Source: Panax quinquefolius
Lineage: Eukaryota > Streptophyta > Magnoliopsida > Apiales > Araliaceae
Assembly (NCBI GenBank): GCA_020205615.1
Contig: CM035170.1
Coordinates: 120,165,674-120,229,673, forward strand
Reading direction: 5' to 3'
DNA length: 64,000 nt
The notes below the pieces were generated by a model. The model did no database searches. It saw only the letters and a program-made list of their open reading frames with translations, and was not told the DNA's origin. Every line of letters starts with the position of its first letter. Within the stretch, counting starts at the first letter, position 1. A program made the translations under genes and the position numbers. Of this stretch, positions 36,141 through 48,921 are shown piece after piece.

Positions 36141-39100
36141 TGTAACAACCCCAAAATAGGTCCATTCCATCCAACCCATTCTCGAGTCGCCAAATATATG
36201 GTACGAAAACAACTACAACTTTATTACAACAATTGTCGTGGTGCAATACAACAACACATATCTTTGTGAGTTTGGATACAAATATATACCAAGCAGTGTA
36301 CGTCACAATGACACCTTACATAAAGGTATAGTCAAAAACTGTTTTAGAATTAGAATCTTTGGGAAGTGCTCAAGAAACCTTCGTATATGGGAGGCCATGC
36401 TTTTAGGTTATGGTAGATATCATATGGCCACGAAATTATCCTTGGTTGATTGAATAGACCCCAAAGAAAAACGAGAAGATTACTATCGTATTCTTCCCGA
36501 TGGCGAGTCTTCTCTTGACATATCATTATCTCCACTTGTCTCTAATTGGGTATTATACTCCAAACAAACACCAAGATTATATAAGTAGTGCTTGTAAATA
36601 TACTCGACAAGTGGATGAGCACAACCATGTCTTATGATAACACGAGTTTGTATGTCGATAGACATCTTGTATGATAGTGACAAAACACCCTTCCAAAGTT
36701 GGGTTACGCCTCACCTATTTAATTCACCAAAATAACTATTAAATGATGTATAAAATACAACACACTAAAAGCCCTCAATAAAATTATTTTCATACTCTTT
36801 AGGAGAACCTCAACAACTATAGACCACCGCTTACATTCCCTTATTATCCCCGCTCAACCCAAATTACACTTTTATTACACGAAAGGAATTGTGAAACAAA
36901 AGGGTGAGCACAACTAGCTCGATAAAGAATATTATGACTAAAGATAAATAAATTATCAATAGTCTTCATCGATAATGAATCGAGATTTAGAACATATGGT
37001 AGATGATAAAACTTTTCAACCATAGTTGCGGCCGAACGAAGCGATCCATTAAAAGAGTCAAATAGACTATAAAATCTATTGTCTTCTCCACGTTAAAAGT
37101 CCACCAACAATATTTTATCCACAGTAACATCAATCAACGGTTCCTTTCCACAATCATATGAATAACTCATAATCATAATTGTGATTCTAAATTCCTCTTC
37201 TCATCCGGGACGAAGATAATTTTCATCACTGTCTTTACGAAACATCAAATATCATGGTTATACCAAATCACGGTTCTGTTCATAATCATACTAATAAATT
37301 CATCTTTGCACCACGAATCAAAGATATTCATCAACAGATTCATCTTTACACTACGAAGTAAAGATATTCAACAACAGTCATCTTTGCATTACGAGCCAAA
37401 GATATTCATCAATAATTCATCTTTGCACTACAAAGCTAAAGATATTCAACAACAGTCATCTTTGCATTCTGAGCGAAAGATATTCATCAATAATTCATCT
37501 TTGCACTACTGAAAGCAAAGATATTCAACAACAGTCATCTTTGCATTACGAGCCAAAGATATTCATCAATAATTCATCTTTTACACTACAAAGCAAAGAT
37601 ATTCAACAACAAGTAATTCATCTTTTGCACAACGAGCCAAAGATATTCATATATAAAAAGAAATACATAATCATTTGAAGTTATATAACAATAATTATAA
37701 CCATGTTGATCAATTCACCTTTGCACTTAAGCTAAAAAATATTCAATTGTAAATTCATGGTCATGATCATACCGGTCAACAATTCAACTTTTGCACTCAT
37801 CGGCGAAGAGAACCTATGGTCACGATCATACCAATAATCTACCCATCTTTACACTCAAGTCAAAGAGAAATATCATCATTAGGGTTATAAGAATGTTATA
37901 TAAAAATAATATAATCAAAACATGGTTTTAATTTCAAGAGTAAGATTCATAAATCAACGATAATTTGGTGGAGAAGAAACCAATTTGTTGTGAATAGTAC
38001 CCGTGTTAAATACGTAGTCCGTATATCGTGCGTAAAGAACCTCGACACGAAAAGATAAAGTTTCATAATAAAATTCATATCCATATTTATAACACCTTAA
38101 TCCAAATGTTATAAATCACTTAGAAATCTCATAATCTAATATTATTAATATTATAATAATATTTTAATCATTTCTCAAACTTATAAACAATTTAATTAAA
38201 TTGTTTACACTTTACTAATTAATGCATTTAATCATCATAAAATGCCAAACTCATAAAATTTCATCACCAATAACTAAAACCCTCATCAAAAATGCATATA
38301 CCTATATATATGATTCTCAAACCATAAAATCATATTTTCTAATTTTCTTACTTCACATAACATATTTAATTCATTTGCTCATAACTAGAACATTTTCATA
38401 AAAATACCAAATCAGTTCTAAAATATTTCTTTTTACGGGATTTAGCATAAAATAGTCCCATATTGAACATATATTTTTCTCGAAATTTTAAAATTTATTT
38501 ACTATTTTTTCATATGGCCAAAACCACCGAATATTTAAACATTTATCATAAATTGTACTTTTATCCAAAAATTCCGAAATTCACGAGTACAATCGATATT
38601 ATATAGATGTACTCTCAATAAAAATTTCATCAATTTTGGAGTTAACATGAGGAGTTATAAATAGTTACTTTTAAAATAGTCTTTTCTCATAAAATCCATA
38701 ACTCTAATCTATACATCCAAAAATACCTCAAAATAATCATAGTGGTGTAAAATTCAAGAATGATCAAAACATGGATACAATCAAAGCTAGTATCCGAATA
38801 GATATTTTAGACGCGAAAAGAAAATTTTTCATTTTTCTGAATAATAGTCAAGTATTAAATGAATAGTCACAGTATCGTGAATAATAGTGCAGTATCGTGA
38901 ATAGTAACTCGAACACCAAAAAAGATAGAAATTCCACAAAAAAAACATCTTCACGCTTCATGAATAGTACTCGTGAATAGTAACTCGTGAATAAGAACTC
39001 ATGAATAGTAACTCGTGAATAGTAACTCGTGAATAGTAACTTCGTGAATAGTAACCCCGACATGAAAAAGTTCCAATTTTGATAAAAACTTGATTAACAT

Positions 39101-40748
39101 TTCAAAGATAATGATATTGAAGAAATAATATCATTACGAAAAAAAATAATATCCCTTACTATCCCTTACCTCAAAGAATCGATTACTTGATTTGGATATC
39201 GGATATATTTGAATCTAACTTGCACCGATGAATAGCGATACTCAAAGTATACTCAAAATACTCACAAGAATACGCTCGAAATATCGAGAGAGAAATAGAG
39301 AAAACTTGTTTTTGGGTGTGATTTTCAATTCTAACTTAGCCCTCTATTTATAGGAAAATGTTAGCATGTAGAAGAAGACTTGACACTGCTACACGATGGC
39401 TTTACTGCTACTATTCCACCCACCAAAAATCAGCCATCTTCCCCAACAACCAAGAGTGGGGCCCACTCAATTCTAGAATTTTCCACCAAAACCTAATTTC
39501 CGAATCGATTTACCTCTTAAAATTCATAACAAATCATACGTTCATTTTAACGGTTCAAAATTTGTGGACATATACTCAACTTATATATGTATAACATATC
39601 CAAAAACTACAACGATCCAACGGTCGGATCAAAATTTATAACTCACGCAATATAAAGTGAAGAACAACGATTTTTCGGACTATTAGTCCTTGGACGATTT
39701 CATTCAAAATTTCACCACGAAATATCTACAAAGAATTTTTGGGTGATTCAAATTTCTCTGATTAGCTTACTTCTAGGGCTTTCTTTTGATATATGGCTCA
39801 TCTCTTAACTCATTATACACAAAGAGTTATGGATTTTACAAAATCAAGTAATAAACTAATTTTTCCGAAAATCCCATATTTTGTTCTCCATTTCGACAAA
39901 TCTTGATAAAACACCTCATCATTAATTCCTTCACTTATAAATACATAAATAAATCCATCATTTATATCCACATCAAATAAATATTTTCTTATCATATAAA
40001 TCATTAACTAATTATTCACAAATAATATTACGAGAATCACAATAATGACAACCAGAGCGGTTCCTGGAAAGAGGGGCTTTCAATAAAATTTCTCCTTCTT
40101 GGCGCAATTGATTAGGTGACCAAACCTCTCCTTAAGCGTAACTTTCTAGACATTGCCAATAGTGCTATCTAATAATATTATTCAAATAATATGAATTATT
40201 GATCGATAATGAGAAATATTAATGCGGTGATAATTATTGAAACAACAATAATATAAAATATCAACGCAGACAATTATTGAATCAATAAAATAAAATATTG
40301 AGCGATAATTACTTTAACAATTATTGAGTAGTGCCTTAACATGTAAGGATCAATAATTCAAAAATCTTGTGTAAAAAAGCCAGTAATCTTCTTTGTGCAA
40401 ATCACGCGTATTATTTATATTTTAACCATCGGGTATTCCAACAAATTAATAGCAGTAACGATTACGCTAGATTATTTATAAAAACTTAATTTTGTCGTTT
40501 TCTTCATCCGACGCTTATTACATTATGGGGCCCACAATGGTGGTCATGGCATCCGTGCGAATATTCCCAGACGTAAAGAATATTCCGACGACCAAACGAA
40601 TATTCTCCGAATGATAATGAATATTTTATACCACTTGCGTATTTTGAAAAAATCATATATCACCCTTAACTTTAACCTTTTATCAATTTAACCATTTACT
40701 AAATAGGAAAATTGAATACTTTTATTTCATAAAATTCGGGGTCTTACA
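36141..40748 (-). mobile_element. Family B LTR nested in gag
   Basis: On the minus strand it starts TGTAAGACCCCGAATTTTATG and ends near CCTATTTTGGGGTTGTTACA. It is about 4.6 kb long, with a minus-strand TATAAATA at 39345-39352, a 14-bp tandem at about 38860-39060 and a 39-bp minisatellite at 37300-37650. It is the inverted, more complete copy of 20094-28754. Flanks on the minus strand are ACTT and ACTC, an imperfect target duplication. Gag sequence resumes on both sides, so the insertion is younger than the host element. No coding domain lies inside. Confidence 0.82.
37300..37650 (-). repeat. Long 39-bp minisatellite array in the nested LTR
   Basis: About nine units on the plus strand read AGATATTCAWCAA...TCATCTTTGCAYTACGA. 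They are the complement of the array at 22505-22710. Unit length stays near 39 bp while spacers vary. Confidence 0.85.
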
Positions 40749-41029
40749 AAGTGGTCCCAGGCTCCTTGAATAGTTTAATGCGGTGACCGCCTTGAGAGTT
40801 TCCGTGTTTCCACCCACGTTTTGGATGAGAGTCGCTCTCTTCTTTGTTGCATAAATTGCATAAAGCCTCCGAACATTTGATCATTCATCATTTGGTCGGG
40901 TGTTGTTGTTTGCATGAGGATTGTCGCCTTCTCGATGCACATTATCCTCGATTATTGATATGTGGTGAATCAACGATCGCTTTGTGCTCCATTCTTATTC
41001 TCAACATTCTCGGATGTCATTTTCGACAT
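40749..41029 (-). pseudogene. gag N-terminal fragment
   Basis: The start codon candidate on the minus strand is at 41029-41027 (MSKMTSENVEN), about 170 bp inside the primer-binding site, as expected for gag. A stop follows within about 20 codons, and frame changes occur before the nested LTR at 40748. The last part (ALNYSRSLGP) corresponds to the start of the capsid region, which continues at 36140. Confidence 0.65.
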
Positions 41030-41189
41030 CTTGCCACAAAACAAAAGGTTAATTGACATGTAACAAATTATCTTTATATTCGTGACCCACCAATAAAATA
41101 AAGACATAAACTTAGGTAGGTCATACTAGCGAAGGTATTCCCTGTCTCTCCCTCCTAGTACTTTTCTCACATCTTAGCCAGGATCATAT

Positions 41190-41206
41190 CCTCTAGCTCG
41201 ATACCA
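41190..41206 (-). promoter_or_regulatory. Primer-binding site (tRNA-Met type)
   Basis: The minus strand reads TGGTATCGAGCT directly inside the 5' LTR. The plant initiator tRNA-Met site is TGGTATCAGAGC, so this is that site with one base lost. Position and sequence agree with minus-strand DNA priming in Ty3/gypsy elements. Confidence 0.8.
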
Positions 41207-41210
41207 ACCG

Positions 41211-43572
41211 TGGCGCCCCAAAATTAGGTATACATCACCCATCTTGGGTAGTCGACATACATGGTATGTAATTTAAATACAACTTACTAATATAACTGCT
41301 GTACAATACGACATAAACCGTGAGTTTGAATACAAATATTGTCTACTAGATATTATACAAACTCAAAAGGAGTCCTCATTACAATTATTATCACACTATT
41401 TCACGCTAATAGTGAGGACTACTAATGCTATCCTCTCTCGACCATTACTCCGCTTCCCGACTCGTCCCAAATTTATGTTCTCATTTCACAAGAGAATAAA
41501 GTGAAAGAAAGGGTGAGCTCAACTAGCCCAGTAAGAAATATTATGACTAAGATAATGCGTAATAAATTACCAATAGCCTTCAACAAAGTGTTAAACCGAT
41601 AAAATATAATAAACATCAAGTTTAATCTGCAATGAACAAGCAATCCATTAAAAGAGTCAAGTAGAAAATAAAATCTACTATCTTTTATGATTTAAAAGGT
41701 TTTTCATCAAGTTAAAGCCGAGACTCACTTTAATAAATAATCCATAACATCGAATCACCCCGCACTACTACGGCCAGGATATTCTTTAGTATCACGACCA
41801 CAATTATTCATGCACTCACGGGCGAGAATAGTTGTGTATTCATTAATGGTCATGATCATGCCAACAATCATCCATCAATGCACTACTACCAATTTGAGGA
41901 TTTTTACCACATCATTTGTAACATTACGGTCATGATTACAAGAATAATCCACAGTCATAATCATACCAAGTCCATCCATGCTTCTACGGTGCCACGATGA
42001 CTTTAAAAAATATATATATAAACATGAGGATGATGACAATGATATAAGAATTCAATAAAACAAGTTCAAGAATTATTTTATCCAAGAATTATTAACGTCC
42101 AAATTGTCAACATGATCTTTGTTTTGTAGAGTAAAATTCAAGAATGATCGGAAGAATATTTCCATGAAAAGATATCGGATGAAACGCAAATATCGAGGAT
42201 ATTCTACTAATTTCATGGAGTATAAAGTCAAAGTTTTAACTAACCGGGTATAATAAAGAATGGAATAACAAAAGAAATCACCATGCAAATGCGGTGACTT
42301 GACAGAGACGAGGTTATTCCAATGAATAATAATAACGGAACCAAAGTCGTGAAATTCACACCGACAAGATGTTCCAACGAATAATAAAGATGGAACCAGA
42401 TCCGTGTAAAACACACGTATAGGATATTCCAACGTAATGATAAAGATTTTAACCGTGTCCGGTGTAAAACACACGATGGGATGTTCCAACAAAATAATAA
42501 AGATTTTAACCGAGTCCCGTAAAAACACGAGCAGGATGTTCCAAATGAATAATAGAAGAATGGAATAAAAGAAGAAGATCACCAAGTATAGGGATTCCAC
42601 ATACGTATGAGTTATTCCAACAGAATAAATAAGAATGGAATAACAAAAGTTTCTCTTCATGAATACAAAGAATAACACCCTTACGAATACAACAAATAAT
42701 ATTCCCTACCTTAGAAGAACCAAATATTGGCAAGTGAAGTAGCGAATACTTTTTCTTCTTTCTCTCTATAGTTTCTCTCTCTGAGAGTTTCAATTGAATT
42801 CGTAAGAAAATAATGAAGGAATGAACTTCTATTTATAGAAAAATAGAATGCATAGTAATTAATCCATGAACTATCAGTTTGATTTACTTTAATCTGACGG
42901 TCCATATTTAAAACAAAATCTTTTAAATAAAATATAATATATTCTATTTATATAAAAACATTTTACTATGCAAACACTATGCAACACTATACAAAAACAC
43001 TATCTGCAACACTATGCATAATAAAATATAATATATTTTATTTATAAAATAACTTTAATAAAGTATTCTTTTTTATATAAAAGATGTTTACGCTTTATTA
43101 CGTTAATAATACTGAATAAAACAAAACGTCATTATCGCTTATAATAATTTATATTATTAATCGACAATAATGGAATCAAACCGAGTGACTTCTCACATAA
43201 GCATCAATAATCAATACCGCAGTGTCTACTTGTCTACGCAACCACACGTATTCTTCAGCACTTTTTACTACCGAGTAGTTCAACAAGATCAACGGTAAAA
43301 CTTCCGTAGTTATTTCAATAAAATATTTTTGTCGTTTTCTCGATCCGACAATAATTACATTAGGTCCACCAATGATTGAGTAGTTATCTGAATATTCCTA
43401 AACGCTAAACCAATATTCCCCACCAATCGAATATAATATAACCACTTGCATACTTTTGCAAAATTTATAAATATTACCCACAACTATAACATTATATCAA
43501 ATTATTCCATAATATTCAAAAATAATATTTATAGAAAATTCATCTTTATTTATAAAAGTTTGGGGTCTTACA
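41211..43572 (-). repeat. 5' LTR of the Ty3/gypsy element
   Basis: On the minus strand it starts TGTAAGACCCCAAAC and ends near GGGGCGCCA. Length is about 2.36 kb. It has a TATAAATA at 42830-42837 (minus), CT-rich leader DNA after it and a minisatellite at 42310-42560. It is nearly collinear with the 3' LTR and solo LTR copies 1-3. Confidence 0.85.
42830..42837 (-). promoter_or_regulatory. Conserved LTR TATA box
   Basis: CTATAAATAG is conserved in every family A and B LTR in the window (for example 4530, 11035, 13322, 21237, 24548, 27395, 30848, 39345, 42830). It is always in the LTR's own reading direction, so it is the likely Pol II core promoter of the family. Confidence 0.7.
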
Positions 43573-43972
43573 AATTTCATCACTATAATATGAACATACG
43601 ATGGAGTGATAACATAACAACAAAATGTGAAGAAGTCAAAAGAAAGAAAATGACAAAATAGATATCATGGAAATTAATAGGTGGTTTTACTTGAATGATA
43701 AAATAATCTTTAATAATACTACTCTATATGAAAGAAAAGGCAAAAACAATCACCAAAGCTATTACTCAATAAAGACCACGAGCAAAAAAAATTTACAACC
43801 AAAATTTGATACCTGTAGAAGACATTTTTAAAAAATTAGATGAGCACGTCATCGAGAATATTACGGTGCAGTATATATATCAACCACAACAATCACAGGT
43901 TAATGGTTGTTGTGCATCCCAAATTTCTCCGATTCAAAAAAATTAAAGTGAAAGTCAGAGGAGAGAGAGACC

Positions 43973-44523
43973 AAAAGTGTAATACCCAAATAGAATAATA
44001 TAATAAAATATTTAAGTAAGCTTTAAAATATTTAATTGGGTTTTCCTTATGTTTGGGTTGATTCTATTTAATTAATGTGGACCATAGTAAGTAAAGAATT
44101 TTATTAATTTGGGTCTTTTAATTAATTGAGTTTAAATTATATTTGTCAATTTTAAATCCTATTTAAATTAGGAGTATTAATAAAACTTATTAATTATTAA
44201 TAAATAAGTAAAACCTAGTTTTACCTCTTAACGCCTGATGAGTTGTGGGAATAACGTGAGAACAAAAGAAAGAGGCGGAAGAAGAACGAGAGAACATGAC
44301 TTGAATTACAAAAGGGTTTGAGAGCAAAATCTTAGAACTTTATTCACCATCTTCTTCTTCTCAAAGGTAACTGTTGGACTATTTTTGAATACAAAACAAT
44401 TATTTTGTTATTGTAATTAAAATCTATTTTCTTGTTGTGTTTGCAATCTATTTTAAAATTTTATTATGTCGTTTGATTAATTAAATTTGTTAATGAAATT
44501 TTGATTTACAATTAAGATATATG

Positions 44524-44554
<31 letters not shown>

Positions 44555-44598
44555 TATGAAGCTTTATTCTTATATATTTATTATAAATTTAGCTTTTC

Positions 44599-44632
<34 letters not shown>

Positions 44633-44770
44633 CTAACTAATCTATGATACTAATATATAATACTATTATACTAAGATATAATATATATAACTAGTATAGC
44701 TAATATATTATATATACTAGTTATATATATTATATCTTAGTATAATAGTATTATATATTAATCTTCAGAT

Positions 44771-44807
<37 letters not shown>

Positions 44808-44849
44808 CCTCATGATCTATTAGTTATATATATAAATCTGCTATAATGA

Positions 44850-44895
<46 letters not shown>

Positions 44896-46342
44896 TAATA
44901 TTTTATTATAATTAAAATATATCTTTTAATTACAAATTGAATATAATATATTAAAATTATTGAATTTATGAAAATATAAATTGTATGAGTTCATAATTTA
45001 ATTATGTGTATTATATTTTATTTTGATAATTAGATCGGATTGAGGAGTTTTAATGGGTGATAGTTGGATTCGGAGAATTATTTTGGTACTATATTAAGGT
45101 ACAGTTTCGTATTTTTTTCAAATGAGACTCTTTTAAATATAATTAGCTTCGTTTTGTTATTCGTTTAGAAATTTGGTATTGCCTTCTCGTGATTATTTCT
45201 TGTTGTCAAAATTATTGAGATAGTTTCGTTTTTAGCGTTGATATTTGAATTTGTATTTGCACTCTTTGAACTAGTTAATCATGTCAGTATATTTTGGAGA
45301 CTTTATTCGTTTGTATCATTGTTCGTATATTTTTGTTCACATTCGGGAGTCATTTTGATCATTGATATATTGTGAAATCAATAATGTTTGTATTTGATAA
45401 TTCGATCTCATTTGAATATGGTCATGTAAGCCTTGTGATTTGAACCCCTTTTGGCTTACATTTTGTAGTTTGATCCTTAGGGTATACTTGAGCTAACCAC
45501 CTGTGGGGGTACCACAGACATGTCCTCTTGACACAAGGACATGACATCTTCGGTGTGATTAGTCCACGGCGTATCTTTTTGTATGCTCTGGGTATGAGCT
45601 TTGGCCATTTGATATATTTGTTCAGGATACGTGTATGGGTTAGACCCAGATTTGATTTGATTCGATTTGTTTGGTGGATTAGTAACGTATGTGTCGTGCG
45701 TGCGTTTATTCGATTTAATTTGTATACATCATGGTACCGATGTATTTTGTTAGCCTTTGCTATTTGTATTTGAGCTCGATGTGAAATTGTTATCTTACAA
45801 CCATTTGACTCAAATTTTATTGTTTAGGATTCTTTTGGCTATAATTATTCGATTAGCGGTGTTAGTCATTTGTAAATGGACTCTCAAATTTTGATCTATT
45901 CGTAATTCGTTTGTAATTCACATGTGTTCATTTATTCAACTCTTTTAGATTCATTACTAATTGTGATATATTTATTCATCTTCATATCCGTACTAGGCAA
46001 TTGGCTCACACTGTGTTCTTTTTTCCTAGCAGTGTCGGGGGTGATCAAGATTTGTAGGATGAGAGCTACCTTTGATCCAAATGAGTAGATTAGCTTTTGA
46101 GATTATTATTAGACTTGGTTTTCCTAAGATTTTGTAATTGGATGTTTTGGGGCCTATTTTGACATTTATTTCTTATTAGTAGAGACTATGTAAGTGTGGA
46201 GTTACTTCTATTTAAATTGGAGTATGTGACATTTGGTATTAAATTTTATTGGAGATATTTTGAGATTTATTAGAGGTTTGTATTTATTATGTTTATGCGT
46301 GACATCCCTTTTTCCTTTTGGGAAAGGGGGTGTTACAAAAAG
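43973..46342 (+). mobile_element. Solo LTR of a third family (TSD AAAAG)
   Basis: The LTR is 43978-46337 (2360 bp). It starts TGTAATACCC and ends GGGTGTTACA. AAAAG flanks both sides (43973-43977 and 46338-46342). It interrupts copy B of the dispersed repeat exactly. The interior holds several (TA)n runs (about 44522-44890) and a near-perfect inverted repeat. It lacks coding domains. The TGTAATACCC...GGGTGTTACA ends suggest Ty3/gypsy, but this is not proven. Confidence 0.88.
44648..44765. repeat. AT-rich inverted repeat with about 50-bp arms
   Basis: The left arm (about 44649-44698) starts ACTAATATATAATACTATTA and is repeated inverted at about 44711-44762, with a loop of about 12 bp. It sits inside the solo LTR between (TA)n runs. 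It may be an amplified TA-rich hairpin or a product of replication slippage. Confidence 0.8.
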
Positions 46343-46687
46343 ACTTTAAAATAAAATCACATAGAGAAAAAGAACCTTGATGGTTCTTTGTTTACTACTT
46401 AGCCACCTAACTTTCGGAAGATGACCCTTGCGATATAGTGATCGAAAATGAAGAAGGCTTGATTTTGGGGAAATATTTGTGAGAAGGCGGAATGAGAAGG
46501 GGGGCAAAGGTATAAAAGCGGGACTTAGGCGAGAGTTTAGGAGAATTTTGAAATGGCCTTTTTTTTTTTTTTTGGTTGAAATGAAATCAAAGCCATTAGA
46601 GTCGGTAGTTTAAATCTGAGCCCTTGGATGATGAAGTTTTAATCGAGACCGTTGTTTGTTGAAGCCAGCTTCTGCTTTATTATATAG

Positions 46688-47317
46688 GTGGTTTTACTTG
46701 AATGATAAAATAATCTTTAATAATACTAGTCTATATATGAAAGAAAAGGGCAAAACAATCACCAAAGTATTACTCGAATAGCACCACTTGAGCAAAAAAA
46801 ATTTACAACCAAAATTTGATACTGTAGAAGACATTTTTTAAAAATCAGATGAGCACATCATTGAGAATATTACGGTGCATATATATTGAACCACAACAAT
46901 CACAGGGTTGATGGTTCTTGCATCCCAAATTTCTCTGATTCAAAAAAATTAAAGTGAAAGTGCAGAGGGAGAGGAGACCAAAAGACTTTAAAATAAAATC
47001 AGATAGAGAAAAAGAACCTTGATGGTTCTTTGTTTACCTTTCATCGCCACCACTTTCGGAAGATGACCCCTGCGATAGTGATCGAAAATGAAGAAGGCTT
47101 GATTTTGGGGGAAATATTTGTGAGAAGGCGGAATGAGAAGGGGGCAAAGGTATAAGGCGGGACTTGGGCAGAGTTTAGGAGAATTTTGAATTGGGCTTTT
47201 TTTTTGTTCGGCTGAAATGAAATCAAAGCCATTAGAGTCAGTAGTTTAAATCTGAGCCATTGGATGATGAAGTTTTAATCGAGACCGTTGTTTGTTGAAG
47301 CCGCTCTGTTTTATTAT

Positions 47318-47321
<4 letters not shown>
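46688..47321. repeat. Dispersed repeat, copy C
   Basis: It begins at GTGGTTTTACTTGAATG without the first part of copy A and ends TTTTATTATATAG, so copies B and C form a head-to-tail pair. Shared internal motifs are GAATATTACGGTGC, GGAAGATGACCC and GGATGATGAAGTTTTAATCG. No reading frame is conserved among copies. Confidence 0.7.

Positions 47322-47348
<27 letters not shown>
47318..47348. repeat. (GATA)n microsatellite
   Basis: About seven GATA units follow copy C directly, as if copied out from its TATATAG end. Confidence 0.85.
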
Positions 47349-47351
<3 letters not shown>

Positions 47352-48493
47352 TAATATTTGTGTCTCCATCCGTGACAACCGGTTGTCATGGACACTATTC
47401 CAACAAATATAATTCTAGTCCTTGGTCTCGATATCGAATAGTCCAGATTAATTATATTTTTTAATCTCGATATCAATCTTTAGCCAAGTCCGGTTGGGTC
47501 AGTGTGTTTCCACAGGTCAACCCACCAGAATTGAACACAAAATTGGGAGAATTTCAACAAATTGTAATTGTAACACGAGCAGTTCATATGTTACAGCGGT
47601 ATGAATACGGAGGATATGCAATACGTTACATAATTAAATCGCAATATGTTAGAGTACCTTTATATAAATTTTTATAGTTAGGATTTCTCTAATTCTCTTA
47701 AAATTTAAATGTAATAAACCCAAGTTTTATAGAAAAATTTTAGTTGAAATCAACAAACTGATTATTTTATAAGAAAATTATTATAAATGTAATGTTTGAA
47801 AATTCATCGCTAAGTTATAATATTGTTATTTTGTGCAATTATAGGTGAAACAATAAACAAATTTTCCGATACGCTAAATTCAGAGTGATACCTAAGAGTA
47901 TCATGTTTAGATACGCAAGTATCAATACTTGATTCGCTAGGTCAATGAGAGTATCTGTTAACTCGAATTTTAACACAAAAAAGTGATGTCTAACCATAGA
48001 TCTTATCATATATATATATATACTAGCTGTGTCCCGTGCCTCCAGCACTGTATGAACGGTGAGATTTATCCCAAACTTTAGACGGCCCAGATGATTTATT
48101 GAGTGAGCGAAAAATTCAAAATCATTTGTATTTTATTAGATAGATATACAGGCCGGATCAGGTCCGGACTCCCGGACCTGACAAAAATCCGAACCTTTTT
48201 TTTATTATTATGTAAAAATTCATGTTCCATAATTATTATTATTATTTTTAGTTGTTTTAAAAAAAAAAGCAAAAAAAAAAGTCCAGATTTTAAACTCCGT
48301 CTCGACTCCTGACGAGAATCCGACTATAAGGCTCTAAAGCGAACCTTAAAAAGCGAACCAAAGGCGAACCGTCGTCTTTGGTGTCTATATGACAGTTCGA
48401 CCATACAAGAAGACTACATGGCTATGGCGACGGATCACCAAAAGGCGACGGTTAAATCTTTGGTTACATTTCTTTAAGGTTAACTTTAGAGGC

Positions 48494-48544
<51 letters not shown>

Positions 48545-48921
48545 AAGTAGCCACAAATCGTAGCAGAAGAATGTCAATTCTGGAGAAGAATATATTTCAT
48601 ATGCGAGATAAGAGAAAATAATTCCTCTGTCTATTTCTGTAACTATTCAAACATCCATTGCAAGCCAAATTTCCCCAAGAAAAATGTACAAGCAAAATAA
48701 AAAATACAACAATGTAAACTGTACTACTGATGTTCATAGAGCCAAATCCATGCCAACTACCATATAACTTTCAGCGAGTTTGAACTTTTGACATAGCTTT
48801 CAGCAACTTTCTGAGAAATCCGACTTGATTTCACTGAACCTCCCCCCTTGCCACTTTTCTCAGGGTGTAGATTTTATCTGGTCCAAGTGTCTACATTCAG
48901 TGGGCAGGCTTCATATCTACT
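47349..48921. other. Gene-free spacer before the SNARE gene
   Basis: No gene recognised. It contains a motif ACTAGCTGTGTCCCGTGCC at about 48021-48045 that resembles the inverted sequence near 51850, a region with repeated GCGACGG motifs (48340-48470), a (TA)n run at 48497-48541, and then the likely 3' untranslated region of the SNARE gene. Confidence 0.6.

Larger units (their letters stand above)
29195..43572 (-). mobile_element. Ty3/gypsy LTR retrotransposon, degenerate, minus strand
   Basis: Read on the minus strand the order is 5' LTR (43572-41211), primer-binding site, gag start, a 4.6-kb nested LTR inside gag, gag zinc knuckles, protease, reverse transcriptase, RNase H, integrase, polypurine tract and 3' LTR (31727-29195). 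The PR-RT-RH-IN order defines Ty3/gypsy. The primer-binding site fits initiator tRNA-Met, and the C-terminal VHNVFHISMLRKYV motif with long LTRs suggests the Tekay/Del chromovirus branch. Frameshifts and stops break every domain, so it is not autonomous. The flanks are CTTGT (29190-29194) and AATTT (43573-43577), which do not match, so the present ends may not come from one clean insertion. Confidence 0.87.
43573..46687. repeat. Dispersed repeat, copy B (interrupted)
   Basis: 43573-43977 and 46338-46687 together match copy A (5756-6530). The two halves are split by the LTR at 43978-46337. The end TTTATTATATAG at 46687 joins directly to the next copy. Confidence 0.7.

Noticed and set aside
45528..45773. 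81-residue plus-strand open frame
   Set aside because: It is within the solo LTR at 43978-46337 in the region that resembles common plant LTR leader sequence. No protein homology is apparent.
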